A stretch of 64,000 nt of DNA from Acidisoma sp. PAMC 29798 (lineage in GTDB: Bacteria > Pseudomonadota > Alphaproteobacteria > Acetobacterales > Acetobacteraceae). The notes under the pieces were generated by a model. That model was not told the DNA's origin and made no database searches. It saw nothing but the letters and a program-made list of their open reading frames with translations. Both the position numbers and the translations under genes were made by a program. Positions 18,553-27,198 of the stretch are shown piece by piece; the stretch's first letter is position 1, and each line of letters begins with the position of its first letter. The stretch spans positions 1,612,001 through 1,676,000 of the forward strand of contig NZ_CP126994.1 in the NCBI RefSeq assembly GCF_030252425.1, written 5' to 3'.

Positions 18553-19206
18553 TCAGAGGGGCTTGCGCGCGACCACCAGGAATTGACGGCCCATGAGGCG
18601 CCAGGCAAGCGGCACGCGCAGGTAAAGCGAGACCAGCGCCGGGTGCTTCGGCAAGGCGGACTTGGCAGTGTAGGGCAGGAACTTTGGAATGACGCGTTCC
18701 ACCGTGTAGCCCGACATCCCCAGCCCCTCCTCCAGGGAGAGATGCGATAACGGCAGGTGGTGGTCGTAGAAATCCCAGTATCTGTCAGCAAGATAGCGGA
18801 TATTCGGGCCCATGATGATGAAGCGCCCGCCCGGTCGGAGAATCCGCTTCACTTCGGCAAAGACGCGGTCGCATTCCGCCTTGTCAGCCAGATGCTCCAG
18901 GAAATTGGACGTAAACACGACATCGACGGAGGCGTCGTCGAGCGGAATCGAATCGGCCGGGGAGCGGATGAACTCGATACCGGGATTGAGATAGGATGGG
19001 GCATCGGGGTTCATGTCGATGCCGAATTTACGCTTGGCGTGGATCGCGTTGATGAACTCGCCGTATCCACAGGCCAGATCGAGCACGACCTTGTCCGGGC
19101 CTACAAGCTTTTGGAAGAACCCGGCGCATAGCGCCTGCCAAACGCGAATCTTGCCGGCCTGCTCCTCCTGAACGAAGCGGAGCCGATAGAGAGTCGCGAG
19201 ATCCAT
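18553..19206 (-). CDS. Class I SAM-dependent methyltransferase
   Basis: A 217-residue Rossmann methyltransferase. Motif I is VVLDLACGYGEFINAI (about 41-56), the acidic loop is KFGIDMNPD, and motif IV/post-I includes SVDVVFTSNFLEHL with LRPGGRFIIMGPNIRYL. This is the Methyltransf_11/UbiE-like type that often acts on small molecules or glycans. The C-terminal part with HHLPLSHLSLEEGLGMSGYTVERVIPKFLPY resembles methyltransferases found beside glycosyltransferase loci, but no such genes are nearby. It may be transcribed after apaG (96-bp gap). Substrate unknown. Confidence 0.85.
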   Translation of the reverse strand: MDLATLYRLRFVQEEQAGKIRVWQALCAGFFQKLVGPDKVVLDLACGYGEFINAIHAKRKFGIDMNPDAPSYLNPGIEFIRSPADSIPLDDASVDVVFTSNFLEHLADKAECDRVFAEVKRILRPGGRFIIMGPNIRYLADRYWDFYDHHLPLSHLSLEEGLGMSGYTVERVIPKFLPYTAKSALPKHPALVSLYLRVPLAWRLMGRQFLVVARKPL

Positions 19207-19302
19207 GGATGCCTCGTGCCGTTAGGGGTGCTGGCCACAAAGGCGTTCAGTCGGCAGCGGCATTTAGGACCAAAATGCTGGCGCGGCAAGCACCTGGCAC
19301 GG

Positions 19303-19713
19303 TTAATGCAGCCTGGCGTTCTGGTGCGGACTATCGAGGCTGAAGGTCGGGATTCCGACATCGAATGTCTCACCCGACGCGGGCAAGACCATGTGATAGT
19401 CGCCGACCATGAAACCGGTCGGCGTGTCGAGCGGCGTGCCGGACGTATATTCGAAGGACTCGCCCGGCTCCAGAGTCGGCTGCTCCCCGACCACGCCCTC
19501 ACCATGCACATGCTGCACCCGGCCCTGGCCATTGGTGATGCGCCAGGTGCGCCGAAGCAATTGCACCGTCTGGTTCCCCTGGTTCTCGATCGTCACGCGA
19601 TAGGCCCAGACGAACCGGCCCTCATCGGGTTGGGACTGGTCTTCCAGATAGAAAGACTTGACGCTGACGCGGACGCCGCGCGTGGTTTTGCTGTAGCCGT
19701 TGGACATGTCCAC
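19303..19713 (-). CDS. apaG: ApaG domain protein
   Basis: A 136-residue immunoglobulin/fibronectin-III-like protein. Conserved features are FVWAYRVTIENQGNQTVQLLRRTWRITNGQG (in parts), VVGEQPTLEPGESFEYTSGTPLDTPTGFMVGDY and a final beta segment. In E. coli and Salmonella ApaG has been linked to Co2+ resistance and Mg2+ efflux and is encoded with apaH and ksgA. Here neither partner is present. The length is typical. It is read in the same direction as the methyltransferase, with the six-gene operon ending 37 bp upstream of its start. Confidence 0.93.
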   Translation of the reverse strand: MDMSNGYSKTTRGVRVSVKSFYLEDQSQPDEGRFVWAYRVTIENQGNQTVQLLRRTWRITNGQGRVQHVHGEGVVGEQPTLEPGESFEYTSGTPLDTPTGFMVGDYHMVLPASGETFDVGIPTFSLDSPHQNARLH

Positions 19714-19750
19714 AGGCTACCGCGCGGGCCGGAGAGCCGCAATCCGAACC

Positions 19751-20875
19751 TTATGCGAGTTCGAGCGCGCGGCCCGCGGCAATCATCGTCACTTCATTCG
19801 CGCTCCGCTCGCCCGCAATCGCCTGGGCCGCCAATTCTCCCGTGACGGGTGCGAGCTTGAAGCCATGGCCGGAGCAGGCGCTGATTAACCAGCCCTTGGC
19901 GCCGATGGCGCGCTGAATGAAATGCTCATCGTCCGTGACCGTATAGAAGCAGGCCTTGCGTTCCAGGATCTGGTAGCGGTCGAAATCCTTTAACACCAGT
20001 TTCAGCACCCGCATGAGCCGCGTGACGTCGAGGTCGGTGGCCGTGCGGTCTTCATCCGCGTCGCCGCGACGGGTGAAGACATGGTCGCCGAACTTCAGGC
20101 GCGTGCCGCGCAGCGGCGGCAGGATGTAGCAGCTGGTGTCCTCGCCGATATCGGCCATTACCGGCGACTCGGCCCAGGCGCGGGCGACATTCGCGGGCGG
20201 CGCCAGGAACATGACCGCCTGGCGGGAGGGAAGGCCCTCGGGCCGCAGGCTCGGCACCAGACGATCGGCCCACGCGCCGGCCGAAACCACCACGCGGTCG
20301 CCCGTGAACACCGTGCCGTTGGCGGTGACGGTCCCCGCCTCAGGGTCGATATCGCTGACCTGATGGTAGCTGTGGAAGGTCACGCCCCGGCTGCCGAGAT
20401 AGTTGATGAGATCGACGATGATGCGCGACGGAAACAGCATGCCCGCGCCATCCGTCTCGACGATGCGAGTGACGCCATCAAGGTTGAACATTGGGAAGCG
20501 CGCCGCTGCACGGGCGAGAGAGATATCCCGGTGGCCGATGTTCATCTTGATCAGCGCGGTCGAGGTGCCGTGATACCAGGGGTTGTCCCCGCGCATGAAA
20601 TAGACGGCGCCGGTCGGGTCGTAATGGACGGCGCCGATATCCTTCCACATCTGGTCCCACAGCCGGAAAGCCTGCGGCATCAGCGCGGCATAGCCCTCGA
20701 ACTCACCGTAGGCGTGGCGGGTGATGCGATGCTCGTCCCAGGATGATTGCTTGGGATTGGGGATCGGCCCCTGCTCGAACATCTCAATCTCGAAGCCGCG
20801 CCGCAGCAGGCTCCAGGCGGTGGCAAGACCCGCGATGCCGCAGCCGACGATGAGGACTTTTCCAGTGGCGGTCAT
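19751..20875 (-). CDS. SolA/MSOX-type FAD-dependent N-methyl amino acid oxidase
   Basis: A 374-residue flavoprotein. The dinucleotide motif is VGCGIAGLATAW at residues 10-21. Family hallmarks of monomeric sarcosine oxidase and N-methyltryptophan oxidase are all present: HRITRHAYGEFEGY, the covalent-flavin cysteine C309 in KACFYTVTDDEHF, and CSGHGFKLAPVTGELAA near the C-terminus. It would oxidatively demethylate a secondary amine such as sarcosine or an N-methyl amino acid, producing formaldehyde and hydrogen peroxide. It is the last gene of the operon that starts with the Rieske oxygenase, 13 bp after the DAO-family gene. The substrate is inferred only from family and context. Confidence 0.88.
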   Translation of the reverse strand: MTATGKVLIVGCGIAGLATAWSLLRRGFEIEMFEQGPIPNPKQSSWDEHRITRHAYGEFEGYAALMPQAFRLWDQMWKDIGAVHYDPTGAVYFMRGDNPWYHGTSTALIKMNIGHRDISLARAAARFPMFNLDGVTRIVETDGAGMLFPSRIIVDLINYLGSRGVTFHSYHQVSDIDPEAGTVTANGTVFTGDRVVVSAGAWADRLVPSLRPEGLPSRQAVMFLAPPANVARAWAESPVMADIGEDTSCYILPPLRGTRLKFGDHVFTRRGDADEDRTATDLDVTRLMRVLKLVLKDFDRYQILERKACFYTVTDDEHFIQRAIGAKGWLISACSGHGFKLAPVTGELAAQAIAGERSANEVTMIAAGRALELA

Positions 20876-20888
20876 AGCAATCTCTTTC

Positions 20889-22052
20889 TCAGGCGGTCTG
20901 CAAGGAGGACGGAACCCAGCCCTGTCGAGCCCGCCAATCGCGCGGCAGATTGGCGAAGCGGTCGAGGCCCAGCTTGTCGATATCGACGAAGCTGCAGCGC
21001 CCGTCCATGACCAGGTCGCGGATGGCGTGGCCGGTGGCCGGCGACAGACCGAAGCCCACGCTGCTCATGGTCGTCACGGTCAGGTTGTCCGGCTCACTCA
21101 GGCGTTCGATGATCGGGCGGCCGTCGGGCGTATTCTCGATAATGCCAGCCCAGCTGCGAATAACGCGCACATGCGCGGCCTTGGGGAACATCTCCACCAG
21201 CCGCTTGGACAGGTTCTGCAAAAGCTGCGTCGAGGGGCGGGCCGTGCTGCCGCCGATGGCTGGCGTCTCCTCCAGCCATTCATGCGGCCCGCCGCCATAA
21301 GCGAGGTTGCCGCGCAGCGTCTGCCGGCCATAGAGGCCGTTGCCGTCCACGCCGCCGATCTTCATCAGTGGCAGCGGTTCGGTGACGATCATCTCGGCTC
21401 GCGCCGGGGCCATTGGCATATGAATGCCGATCGTCTCCAGCAGCGCCGCCGTCTGCGGGCCTGCCGCCAGCACAAGCTGGTCGCACTCGAAACGCCCGCG
21501 ATCGGTTTCCACCGCTTTGACGCGGCCACCCTGCATGACGAGGGCGGAGACGGCGGTGTGTTGCAGAATGCGGGCGCCATGATCCTGCGCCGCCCAGGCA
21601 TAGGCCTGCACGGTGCGCTGCGGATTGGCCTGGCCACCGAAATGGTAATGGACCGCGCCGACCACGTTATCGCCGGCGAAGGGCACCAACTCCCGCGTCT
21701 GCTGGGCATCCAGCACGTCGTAGTGAAAGCCCATTGCGGCGCAGATATCGCCATGATCGCGATACTGGGCGAGCTGCGCCTCGGTCAGCGCGACGATGAC
21801 ACGCTCGGGGCGATGCTCGGTTGGATAGCCGAGCAGTTCGTCCATCTGCGGCCAAAGCCGCTGCTCTTCCTGGAACAAGGGGCTTTGGTAATGGGTGCAG
21901 CCGCCGCCATTGCGACCCGAAGCCTCCCACCCGACGATGCCCTTTTCGATGACGAGCACATCCACGCCTTCACGCGCCAGCCACCAGGCCGCACTGAGGC
22001 CGGTGACGCCGCCGCCGATGATGATGACCGAAGCCGATTTCTTATCCATCAT
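20889..22052 (-). CDS. DAO-family FAD-dependent dehydrogenase, catalytic subunit (SoxB/OoxB/HcnC-like)
   Basis: A 387-residue (386 from the next ATG) D-amino-acid-oxidase-superfamily protein with FAD motif VIIIGGGVTGLSAAWWLAREG at the N-terminus. Further family landmarks are GWEASGRNGGGCTHYQSPLF, the mid-protein HFGGQANPQRTVQAY, and the C-terminal FAD loop WAGIIENTPDGRPIIERL with SSVGFGLSPATGHAI. Such proteins form the substrate-oxidising half of heteromeric enzymes (sarcosine, opine, proline or hydroxyproline dehydrogenases). The partner, a BFD-type 2Fe-2S flavoprotein, is encoded 7 bp upstream. The ATG pair at 22052/22049 follows AAGGGTGCG, so upstream start codons are not needed. Confidence 0.85.
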   Translation of the reverse strand: MMDKKSASVIIIGGGVTGLSAAWWLAREGVDVLVIEKGIVGWEASGRNGGGCTHYQSPLFQEEQRLWPQMDELLGYPTEHRPERVIVALTEAQLAQYRDHGDICAAMGFHYDVLDAQQTRELVPFAGDNVVGAVHYHFGGQANPQRTVQAYAWAAQDHGARILQHTAVSALVMQGGRVKAVETDRGRFECDQLVLAAGPQTAALLETIGIHMPMAPARAEMIVTEPLPLMKIGGVDGNGLYGRQTLRGNLAYGGGPHEWLEETPAIGGSTARPSTQLLQNLSKRLVEMFPKAAHVRVIRSWAGIIENTPDGRPIIERLSEPDNLTVTTMSSVGFGLSPATGHAIRDLVMDGRCSFVDIDKLGLDRFANLPRDWRARQGWVPSSLQTA

Positions 22053-22059
22053 CGCACCC

Positions 22060-23613
22060 TTAAAAATGCGCCACGCGGCCGGCGCGCTCAATCTCGCGCT
22101 CCGTGCCGATATCGCCGTAAGGCACCCATTGGGTGCGGATGCCGAACCAGACGTTCCAGCCTTCCGCCATCTCGGGCGTTTCCTCGAAAGCGGCGAGCAC
22201 CGCCAGCGGCAGCGGGCGCACCGGCGCGCGGTAGCCAGCGAGCGCCACGGAGGACAGCGGAACGTCCGAGCCTATGGCCAGCATCATGGCCACCTGCTCC
22301 CGGCAGCGCCGCGCCTGGCACGGCCCCATGCAGGCGCGGGTGAGGCGCTTGATCTGGTCCTGGCTGACCGGCCCGTCCTGGGCGAGCGTTCCGATGTCGC
22401 GTTCGGCAATCGGCGCTTCGAGGTATCGCGGCGGCTGCACGGTGAGCAGATCGCCACGAGTCACGTCCTCGCAACTACAGGCGACGACATCAAGGCCGCC
22501 GGTCGCCATCAGCGCGCGCATCCACTCCATCCGATAGGCGTCGGTATCGGTGGGCAGCGCAGGCGTGGCGGTGAGGGGCGCGACATCGGGAATGTCATGA
22601 CCGAGCGAACGCAATGCGGCATGGGCGGCAGCGCGGCCGGAGGTTGCGGCATCCTGGCCGGCGCCGGTGCAATCGCCCGCGAAGAACACGCCACGCGGCG
22701 CCGAGTCGATGGCGGGCACATAAGCGCCGGCCTCGCTGCGGCGAATCTTCGCGCCGGCGACATCGGCGAGTTCCACCACCGGTACTGTGCCGATGGCCAG
22801 CACGATGGTGTCGCAGGCGACGGTCTGCACGGCGCCACCATCGACGGACGCGAGGACGGCACCGCTGACGCCGTCCGTGCCGGTCGCGCTCAGGATGGTA
22901 TGGCCGGTGACGATCCTGACGCCTTTCGCGATGAGGTCGCTGACATCCGCCTGCGGCGCGTCCCGCACCTCGACCAAAGCCGCGACCTCCAGCCCGGCGG
23001 CGAGGGCGCGATGGGCGGTGCTCACGGCGAGATCGCCGCTGCCGAGAATGACGAGGCGGTGGCCGTTGAAGGCCTCATAGCGCGTCAGCAGTGAGGTGAA
23101 GCCCAGCGCGCCGATCACGCCCGGCGTCTCAAAGCCCGCGAAGCTATACACAAGGTCCCGTGCGCCGGAGGCGATGATCAGCCGCTGAAACCCACACAAC
23201 CAGGAGCGCGTTTCATCCGCGAGGCCGACGACCGGGCCGGGCAGGGAGCGCAGATTGGGACCCGAGACGAAGGCGCCCCAGGCATAGGTGCCGAGCTTCA
23301 CATCGACGCCGAGTTCAAAAGCCTCTTCCAGACCTGGATTGGTGCTGAGAATCTGCTCCAGCATGCGGCCCTGATTCTGCACGGCGGCGGTCCAGCGATT
23401 ACCGAACAGCAAGGGCACATCCATGCCGATCAGCCCGGCGCCGAGGGGATTCTCATCGACCAGCGTCACGCGCACACCGGTGCGCGCGGCTTCGAGGGCG
23501 GCGGCGAGGCCCGCTTCACCGGCCCCGATAACGAGCAACTCGGTCTGCTCGGTGGCGAGCGTGTGTTTCTCGCCGATGGCGTGAAAGTCGGTGGTCGAGA
23601 CTTCGTCTTCCAT
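22060..23613 (-). CDS. FAD/NAD(P)-binding oxidoreductase with BFD-like 2Fe-2S domain (SoxA/OoxA/HcnB-like subunit)
   Basis: A 517-residue electron-transfer flavoprotein. The first FAD motif is LLVIGAGEAGLAAALEA, a second nucleotide-binding fold includes LVILGSGDLAVSTAHRA, and FFAGDCTGAGQDAATSGRAAAHAAL closes the FAD domain. The C-terminal region from about 400 has a BFD-like cluster with cysteines in VVACSCEDVTRGDLL and ACMGPCQARRCREQ. This is the architecture of the large subunit of opine oxidase, hydrogen cyanide synthase HcnB and related amine dehydrogenases. It would pass electrons from the neighbouring DAO-family subunit. Its ATG overlaps the preceding gene's stop (TGATG); a TTG one codon upstream is less likely. 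Confidence 0.85.
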   Translation of the reverse strand: MEDEVSTTDFHAIGEKHTLATEQTELLVIGAGEAGLAAALEAARTGVRVTLVDENPLGAGLIGMDVPLLFGNRWTAAVQNQGRMLEQILSTNPGLEEAFELGVDVKLGTYAWGAFVSGPNLRSLPGPVVGLADETRSWLCGFQRLIIASGARDLVYSFAGFETPGVIGALGFTSLLTRYEAFNGHRLVILGSGDLAVSTAHRALAAGLEVAALVEVRDAPQADVSDLIAKGVRIVTGHTILSATGTDGVSGAVLASVDGGAVQTVACDTIVLAIGTVPVVELADVAGAKIRRSEAGAYVPAIDSAPRGVFFAGDCTGAGQDAATSGRAAAHAALRSLGHDIPDVAPLTATPALPTDTDAYRMEWMRALMATGGLDVVACSCEDVTRGDLLTVQPPRYLEAPIAERDIGTLAQDGPVSQDQIKRLTRACMGPCQARRCREQVAMMLAIGSDVPLSSVALAGYRAPVRPLPLAVLAAFEETPEMAEGWNVWFGIRTQWVPYGDIGTEREIERAGRVAHF

Positions 23614-24875
23614 CAAACGGCCTCCAGAGCCTGGGCGAGATCGGCGATCAGATCGCCGCTATTCTCGATGCCGACGGACACCCGCATCGTCGCCGGGCCG
23701 ATATGGACCTCGGCGCGCGCGGCTTCGGGCACCGCGTAATGCGTTGTCGTCGCGGGGTGGCAGATCAGCGTTTCGGTGCCGCCGAGGCTGACGGCGAAGC
23801 GCAGCAGCTTAAGTCGGTCGAGGAAGCGGAAGGCCTCCGCCTCACCGCCGATGACATCGAAGGAAAAGGTCGAGCCGGGGCCGCCGCATTGGCGGTCATA
23901 GACGGCGCGCGCCGGCGTGCCCTCGGGCAGGAATCCGAGATAGGTGATGCGCGACACTTTCGGGTGGTCGCGCAGATAGGCGGCGATGACCTGTGCGTTC
24001 TGCCCGGCGCGTTCGGTGCGCAGCGACATGGTTTCGACCGAACGCAGCAGCATCCAGCAACTATGCGGATCGGCATGACAGCCGAACAGCGTGCGAAGTT
24101 TCTTCAGGCGACCGACCATAGCCGCCGAACCACTGACGCTGCCGCCCAGAAAGTCGCTGTGCCCACCTGCATATTTCGTCAGCGAGGTAATGCAAAGATC
24201 AGCGCCATGTTCCAGCGGCGATTGCAGGAAGGGGCCGAGGAAGGTGTTGTCGACCGAAATGATCGGGCGACGCCTCTGGGTGAGCGCGATGCGATCGGCG
24301 AGGCGGCTGATCATCGCAATATCGGCGATGGCGCAGGTCGGGTTGGCGGGGCTTTCCACCATGATCAGGGCCAGCGGACCGCGCGCCATGGCGGCGTTTG
24401 CGACCTCCGTCATATGGGCTTCGTCCACGCCATCCGTGAAGCCGAAGGGCGTCACGCCCAGCTCGTTCATATGGGTATGCAGCAGCATATCCGTGCCGCC
24501 ATAGATGGGGCGGCTGTGCATGACGCTGTCGCCCGGCCGCAGCAGGGACATGGCGAGGGTCGAGACCGCGGCCATGCCGCTGGAAAATAGGGCGCTGTCC
24601 TCGGCGCGGTCCAGCGCCGCGATGCGCGTCTGCGCCATCACCAGGTTCGGGTGATCGAGGCGGGCATAGATGAAGCCGTTCTTGCCGCCGCGCTCAGGCA
24701 CATCGCCATCGAAGAAGGCCTCATGCACGGCCTTTGCCTGGGCCGCGGAGGCATAGACGAAGGTCGAGGTCATGTAGATCGGCGGCTTGGCCGATCCGCC
24801 ATGCTCCGCAGGGTCGTACCCCGCGCCTACGGCGAGGGTTTCCAGCGCGAGAGTGCGGCCTTCTTGGGAAGCCAT
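23613..24875 (-). CDS. Cystathionine gamma-synthase-family PLP enzyme
   Basis: A 420-residue Cys/Met-metabolism PLP enzyme. Seen are the N-terminal KPPIYMTSTFVY, the cofactor region LFSSGMAAVSTLAMSLL, VESPANPTCAIADI, and the Schiff-base lysine K234 in SLTKYAGGHSDFLGGSV. The family covers gamma-synthases, gamma-lyases and beta-lyases acting on sulfur or oxygen leaving groups. It is embedded by one-base TGATG overlaps on both sides in an operon with a Rieske oxygenase system, so it very probably acts in the same pathway. Gamma- or beta-elimination of an onium-type substrate or product is one idea. The true reaction cannot be told from sequence. Confidence 0.85.
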   Translation of the reverse strand: MASQEGRTLALETLAVGAGYDPAEHGGSAKPPIYMTSTFVYASAAQAKAVHEAFFDGDVPERGGKNGFIYARLDHPNLVMAQTRIAALDRAEDSALFSSGMAAVSTLAMSLLRPGDSVMHSRPIYGGTDMLLHTHMNELGVTPFGFTDGVDEAHMTEVANAAMARGPLALIMVESPANPTCAIADIAMISRLADRIALTQRRRPIISVDNTFLGPFLQSPLEHGADLCITSLTKYAGGHSDFLGGSVSGSAAMVGRLKKLRTLFGCHADPHSCWMLLRSVETMSLRTERAGQNAQVIAAYLRDHPKVSRITYLGFLPEGTPARAVYDRQCGGPGSTFSFDVIGGEAEAFRFLDRLKLLRFAVSLGGTETLICHPATTTHYAVPEAARAEVHIGPATMRVSVGIENSGDLIADLAQALEAV

Positions 24876-25912
24876 CAGATCATTTCCAGAACAAGGGGGG
24901 AGCGGGCGTAGCTGCAACAGGCGAGGATTTCACCGGCCTCGACTTCATCATCCTCGATGCCGCCCATATGGTTCATCTCGATCTCGCCTGAGAGTTTGCG
25001 AACACGACAGGTGCCGCAGATGCCTTCGCCGCAGGCATAGGAGATGGCGATGCCGAGCCGCCCAGCGACGGCGAGCAAGGTTTCGTCCGGCCGCGCCGCG
25101 GTCGTCTTGCCGCTCGGCTGGAATGTGACGGAAAAACCCTCTTCCGAGGCGGAGACGGGCTTCGGTTCGGCAACCAGTTCCGGGATCGGGATGGCGACGA
25201 AGGCTTCCTTCCGGAAAGCCTGCGCGGGTCCACCGGCTTTGGCATGGGCGTCCTCGACCGCCGCCATGAAACCGCTCGGGCCGCAGCAAAATACCTCCCG
25301 CGTTGCGAGGTCGGGCGCCATGGCTGCGAAGGCGGCGGCATCGGGCCGCGATCCGGCGACCGTGGTCAGCCAATCGGTCTTCCAGGTTCCAAGCGCCGCC
25401 GCGATGCCGTCGATCTCGTCACGAAACAGCCAATCCTCGGCCTGACGGGCGAGATGGACGTAGTGAACGGGCGTTTTGCAATCGATATCGCGCAGCCAGC
25501 GGGCAATGGCGGCCATGGGCGTCGCGCCACTGCCCGCGGAGACGAGCAGCAACGGCGTCTCAGGCGGGGCCATCAGGCAGAAGGGACCGGCCGGCGGCTT
25601 GGCGCGCAGCGTCATGCCCGGTTGCAGACTATCATGCAGCCAGGCCGTGCCGCCGCGTTCGCTACCTTCCGCCTGGCGCTTGATCGTGAGATCGATCGCA
25701 CCCTCCTGCAACGGGGAGGAGGCGATGGTGAAGCAGCGCCAGGTGGGACCCGCCGCGAGAGGCAGTTCCACCGTCACGAACTGACCGGCATGAAAGATGA
25801 CGCGCGCGCCCGAGGCCGGCGCCAGCCGGAAGGTCTTCACCCCCGGCGCTTGCACCGACACGCTGACACAGCGCAGCGGGTCATCCCCGCCGCGCCACAC
25901 GCTGTCACTCAT
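24875..25912 (-). CDS. Rieske oxygenase reductase: FAD/NAD(P) module fused to C-terminal 2Fe-2S ferredoxin (GbcB-like)
   Basis: A 345-residue electron-transfer protein. The FAD-binding barrel carries RCFTIASSP, the NAD(P) domain carries GSGATPMAAIARWL and EVFCCGPSGFM. The C-terminal plant-type ferredoxin has CGEGICGTC and a final cysteine in ILACCSY. This order matches reductases of glycine-betaine and stachydrine demethylase systems (GbcB, hybrid-cluster-type reductases). It would feed electrons from NAD(P)H to the Rieske oxygenase encoded 8 bp upstream. The second ATG, at 25912, is preferred, since the first at 25924 overlaps the oxygenase stop. Confidence 0.9.
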   Translation of the reverse strand: MSDSVWRGGDDPLRCVSVSVQAPGVKTFRLAPASGARVIFHAGQFVTVELPLAAGPTWRCFTIASSPLQEGAIDLTIKRQAEGSERGGTAWLHDSLQPGMTLRAKPPAGPFCLMAPPETPLLLVSAGSGATPMAAIARWLRDIDCKTPVHYVHLARQAEDWLFRDEIDGIAAALGTWKTDWLTTVAGSRPDAAAFAAMAPDLATREVFCCGPSGFMAAVEDAHAKAGGPAQAFRKEAFVAIPIPELVAEPKPVSASEEGFSVTFQPSGKTTAARPDETLLAVAGRLGIAISYACGEGICGTCRVRKLSGEIEMNHMGGIEDDEVEAGEILACCSYARSPLVLEMI

Positions 25913-25920
25913 TGCGAAGA

Positions 25921-27198
25921 TCAAGCAGCGAAGGCGCTGGCGGCGACCGCGGCTTTGCCGTCGCGTTCATCGAGGTATTCCCGTGCCGTGTTGCAGTAAT
26001 AGTTGGTGAAGCGGGCAACGAGGGATTCAGCGACTTGCGAGTAAGGGCCAGGCAGGTAGCCCGGCGAGTTCACGCCGCGCTGGTTCAGCTCACAGAGGTC
26101 GCGATCCTGCATATTGGTGGTGTTCCAAAGCTCGATCAGCCGCTCCAGATCGTAATCCACACCCTCGACCGCATCCTTGTGGACCAGCCACTTGCCGATC
26201 ACCATCGTCTCATGCGCGCTGATCGGCACGCAACTGAACATGAAGGTGAAGTCGCCGGTCGAATGGCAGAAGCTATGCGGCTCGATCGCCCAACGCAGGC
26301 TGCCGATGTCGCCTTCACCGGCTTGCACCATCAGCTTGGACACGCCGCGCGTGCCATCCATGGTCATGGAGACCGCACCTTCATTCAGCGGAAAGCGAGC
26401 GGCCTGCCACCAGGCGGCTTCCTGCGGAATGCCGGGCAGGCCCAATTCCGTCATCCGGCGCTCGAAATTCGCCTCGTGATCGCTCACCGTCTCGAAATTG
26501 CCCTTGGCATAGATCGGGAAGGTGACGGCGAGTTCGGGGTGGCGGCCGGCGCAGTGATAGCATTCGCGCCCGTTCTCCATCACCAGCTTCCAGTTCGCCT
26601 TTTCCATGAGCGTATTCTGGAACGCGATCTTGGCGTTCTTCAGGTCATGCGGCTCCAGCATCGGCCCCACCGCAGCGCGGTAGGGTTCGAAGTCGGGCGC
26701 CGTGTCGGCCAGGCAGACATAGACCGTGCCGGCGACCGTCTCGACATGAACCGGGCGGAGGGAATGCGCGGCGGGGTCGAAGTCATCGCCCATCCGGCCG
26801 GCGAAGATCAGCTTACCGGACAGGTCGTAGGTCCATTGATGATAGGGGCAGACCAGTCTGGCGGATTTTCCCGACCCCTCGGGGCACAGCTCGGCGCCGC
26901 GATGGCGGCAGGTATTGTGGAAGCCGCGCAGGACGCCCGTGCGGTCACGGATGACGATGATCGGCGCGCCGCCGACGTTGAGGGACTGGTAACTACCGGT
27001 CGCTGGAAACTCGATCTCGAAGCCGATCAGGATCCAGGCGCGGCGGAAGATCGCGACCTGATCGAAGGCGAAGGCTTCCTCATCCTGATAGAGCGACTGG
27101 GGCAGGGAGTGGCCCGGCAGACGCGCGTCGAGCGCGGCCCGAATGCGGGCATAGGATCCAGCCTCGCGTCGGGGCTCGGGCTGGGCGTAATCCGGCAT
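25921..27198 (-). CDS. Rieske-type ring-hydroxylating/N-demethylating oxygenase, alpha subunit (GbcA/Stc2-like)
   Basis: A 425-residue non-haem iron oxygenase. The Rieske ligands are C97-R-H99 and C117-P-Y-H120 (CRHRGAE and CPYHQW). The mononuclear iron site shows NGRECYHCAGRHPEL with H215 and H220. Near the C-terminus is the segment QDRDLCELNQRGVNSPGYLPGPYSQVAE (in parts), typical of quaternary-amine demethylases such as GbcA and stachydrine demethylase rather than of aromatic dioxygenases. It would remove a methyl group from a betaine as formaldehyde. The ATG at 27198 is chosen because the 30 residues predicted upstream do not resemble the family. It is the first gene of a six-gene operon. 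Confidence 0.9.
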   Translation of the reverse strand: MPDYAQPEPRREAGSYARIRAALDARLPGHSLPQSLYQDEEAFAFDQVAIFRRAWILIGFEIEFPATGSYQSLNVGGAPIIVIRDRTGVLRGFHNTCRHRGAELCPEGSGKSARLVCPYHQWTYDLSGKLIFAGRMGDDFDPAAHSLRPVHVETVAGTVYVCLADTAPDFEPYRAAVGPMLEPHDLKNAKIAFQNTLMEKANWKLVMENGRECYHCAGRHPELAVTFPIYAKGNFETVSDHEANFERRMTELGLPGIPQEAAWWQAARFPLNEGAVSMTMDGTRGVSKLMVQAGEGDIGSLRWAIEPHSFCHSTGDFTFMFSCVPISAHETMVIGKWLVHKDAVEGVDYDLERLIELWNTTNMQDRDLCELNQRGVNSPGYLPGPYSQVAESLVARFTNYYCNTAREYLDERDGKAAVAASAFAA

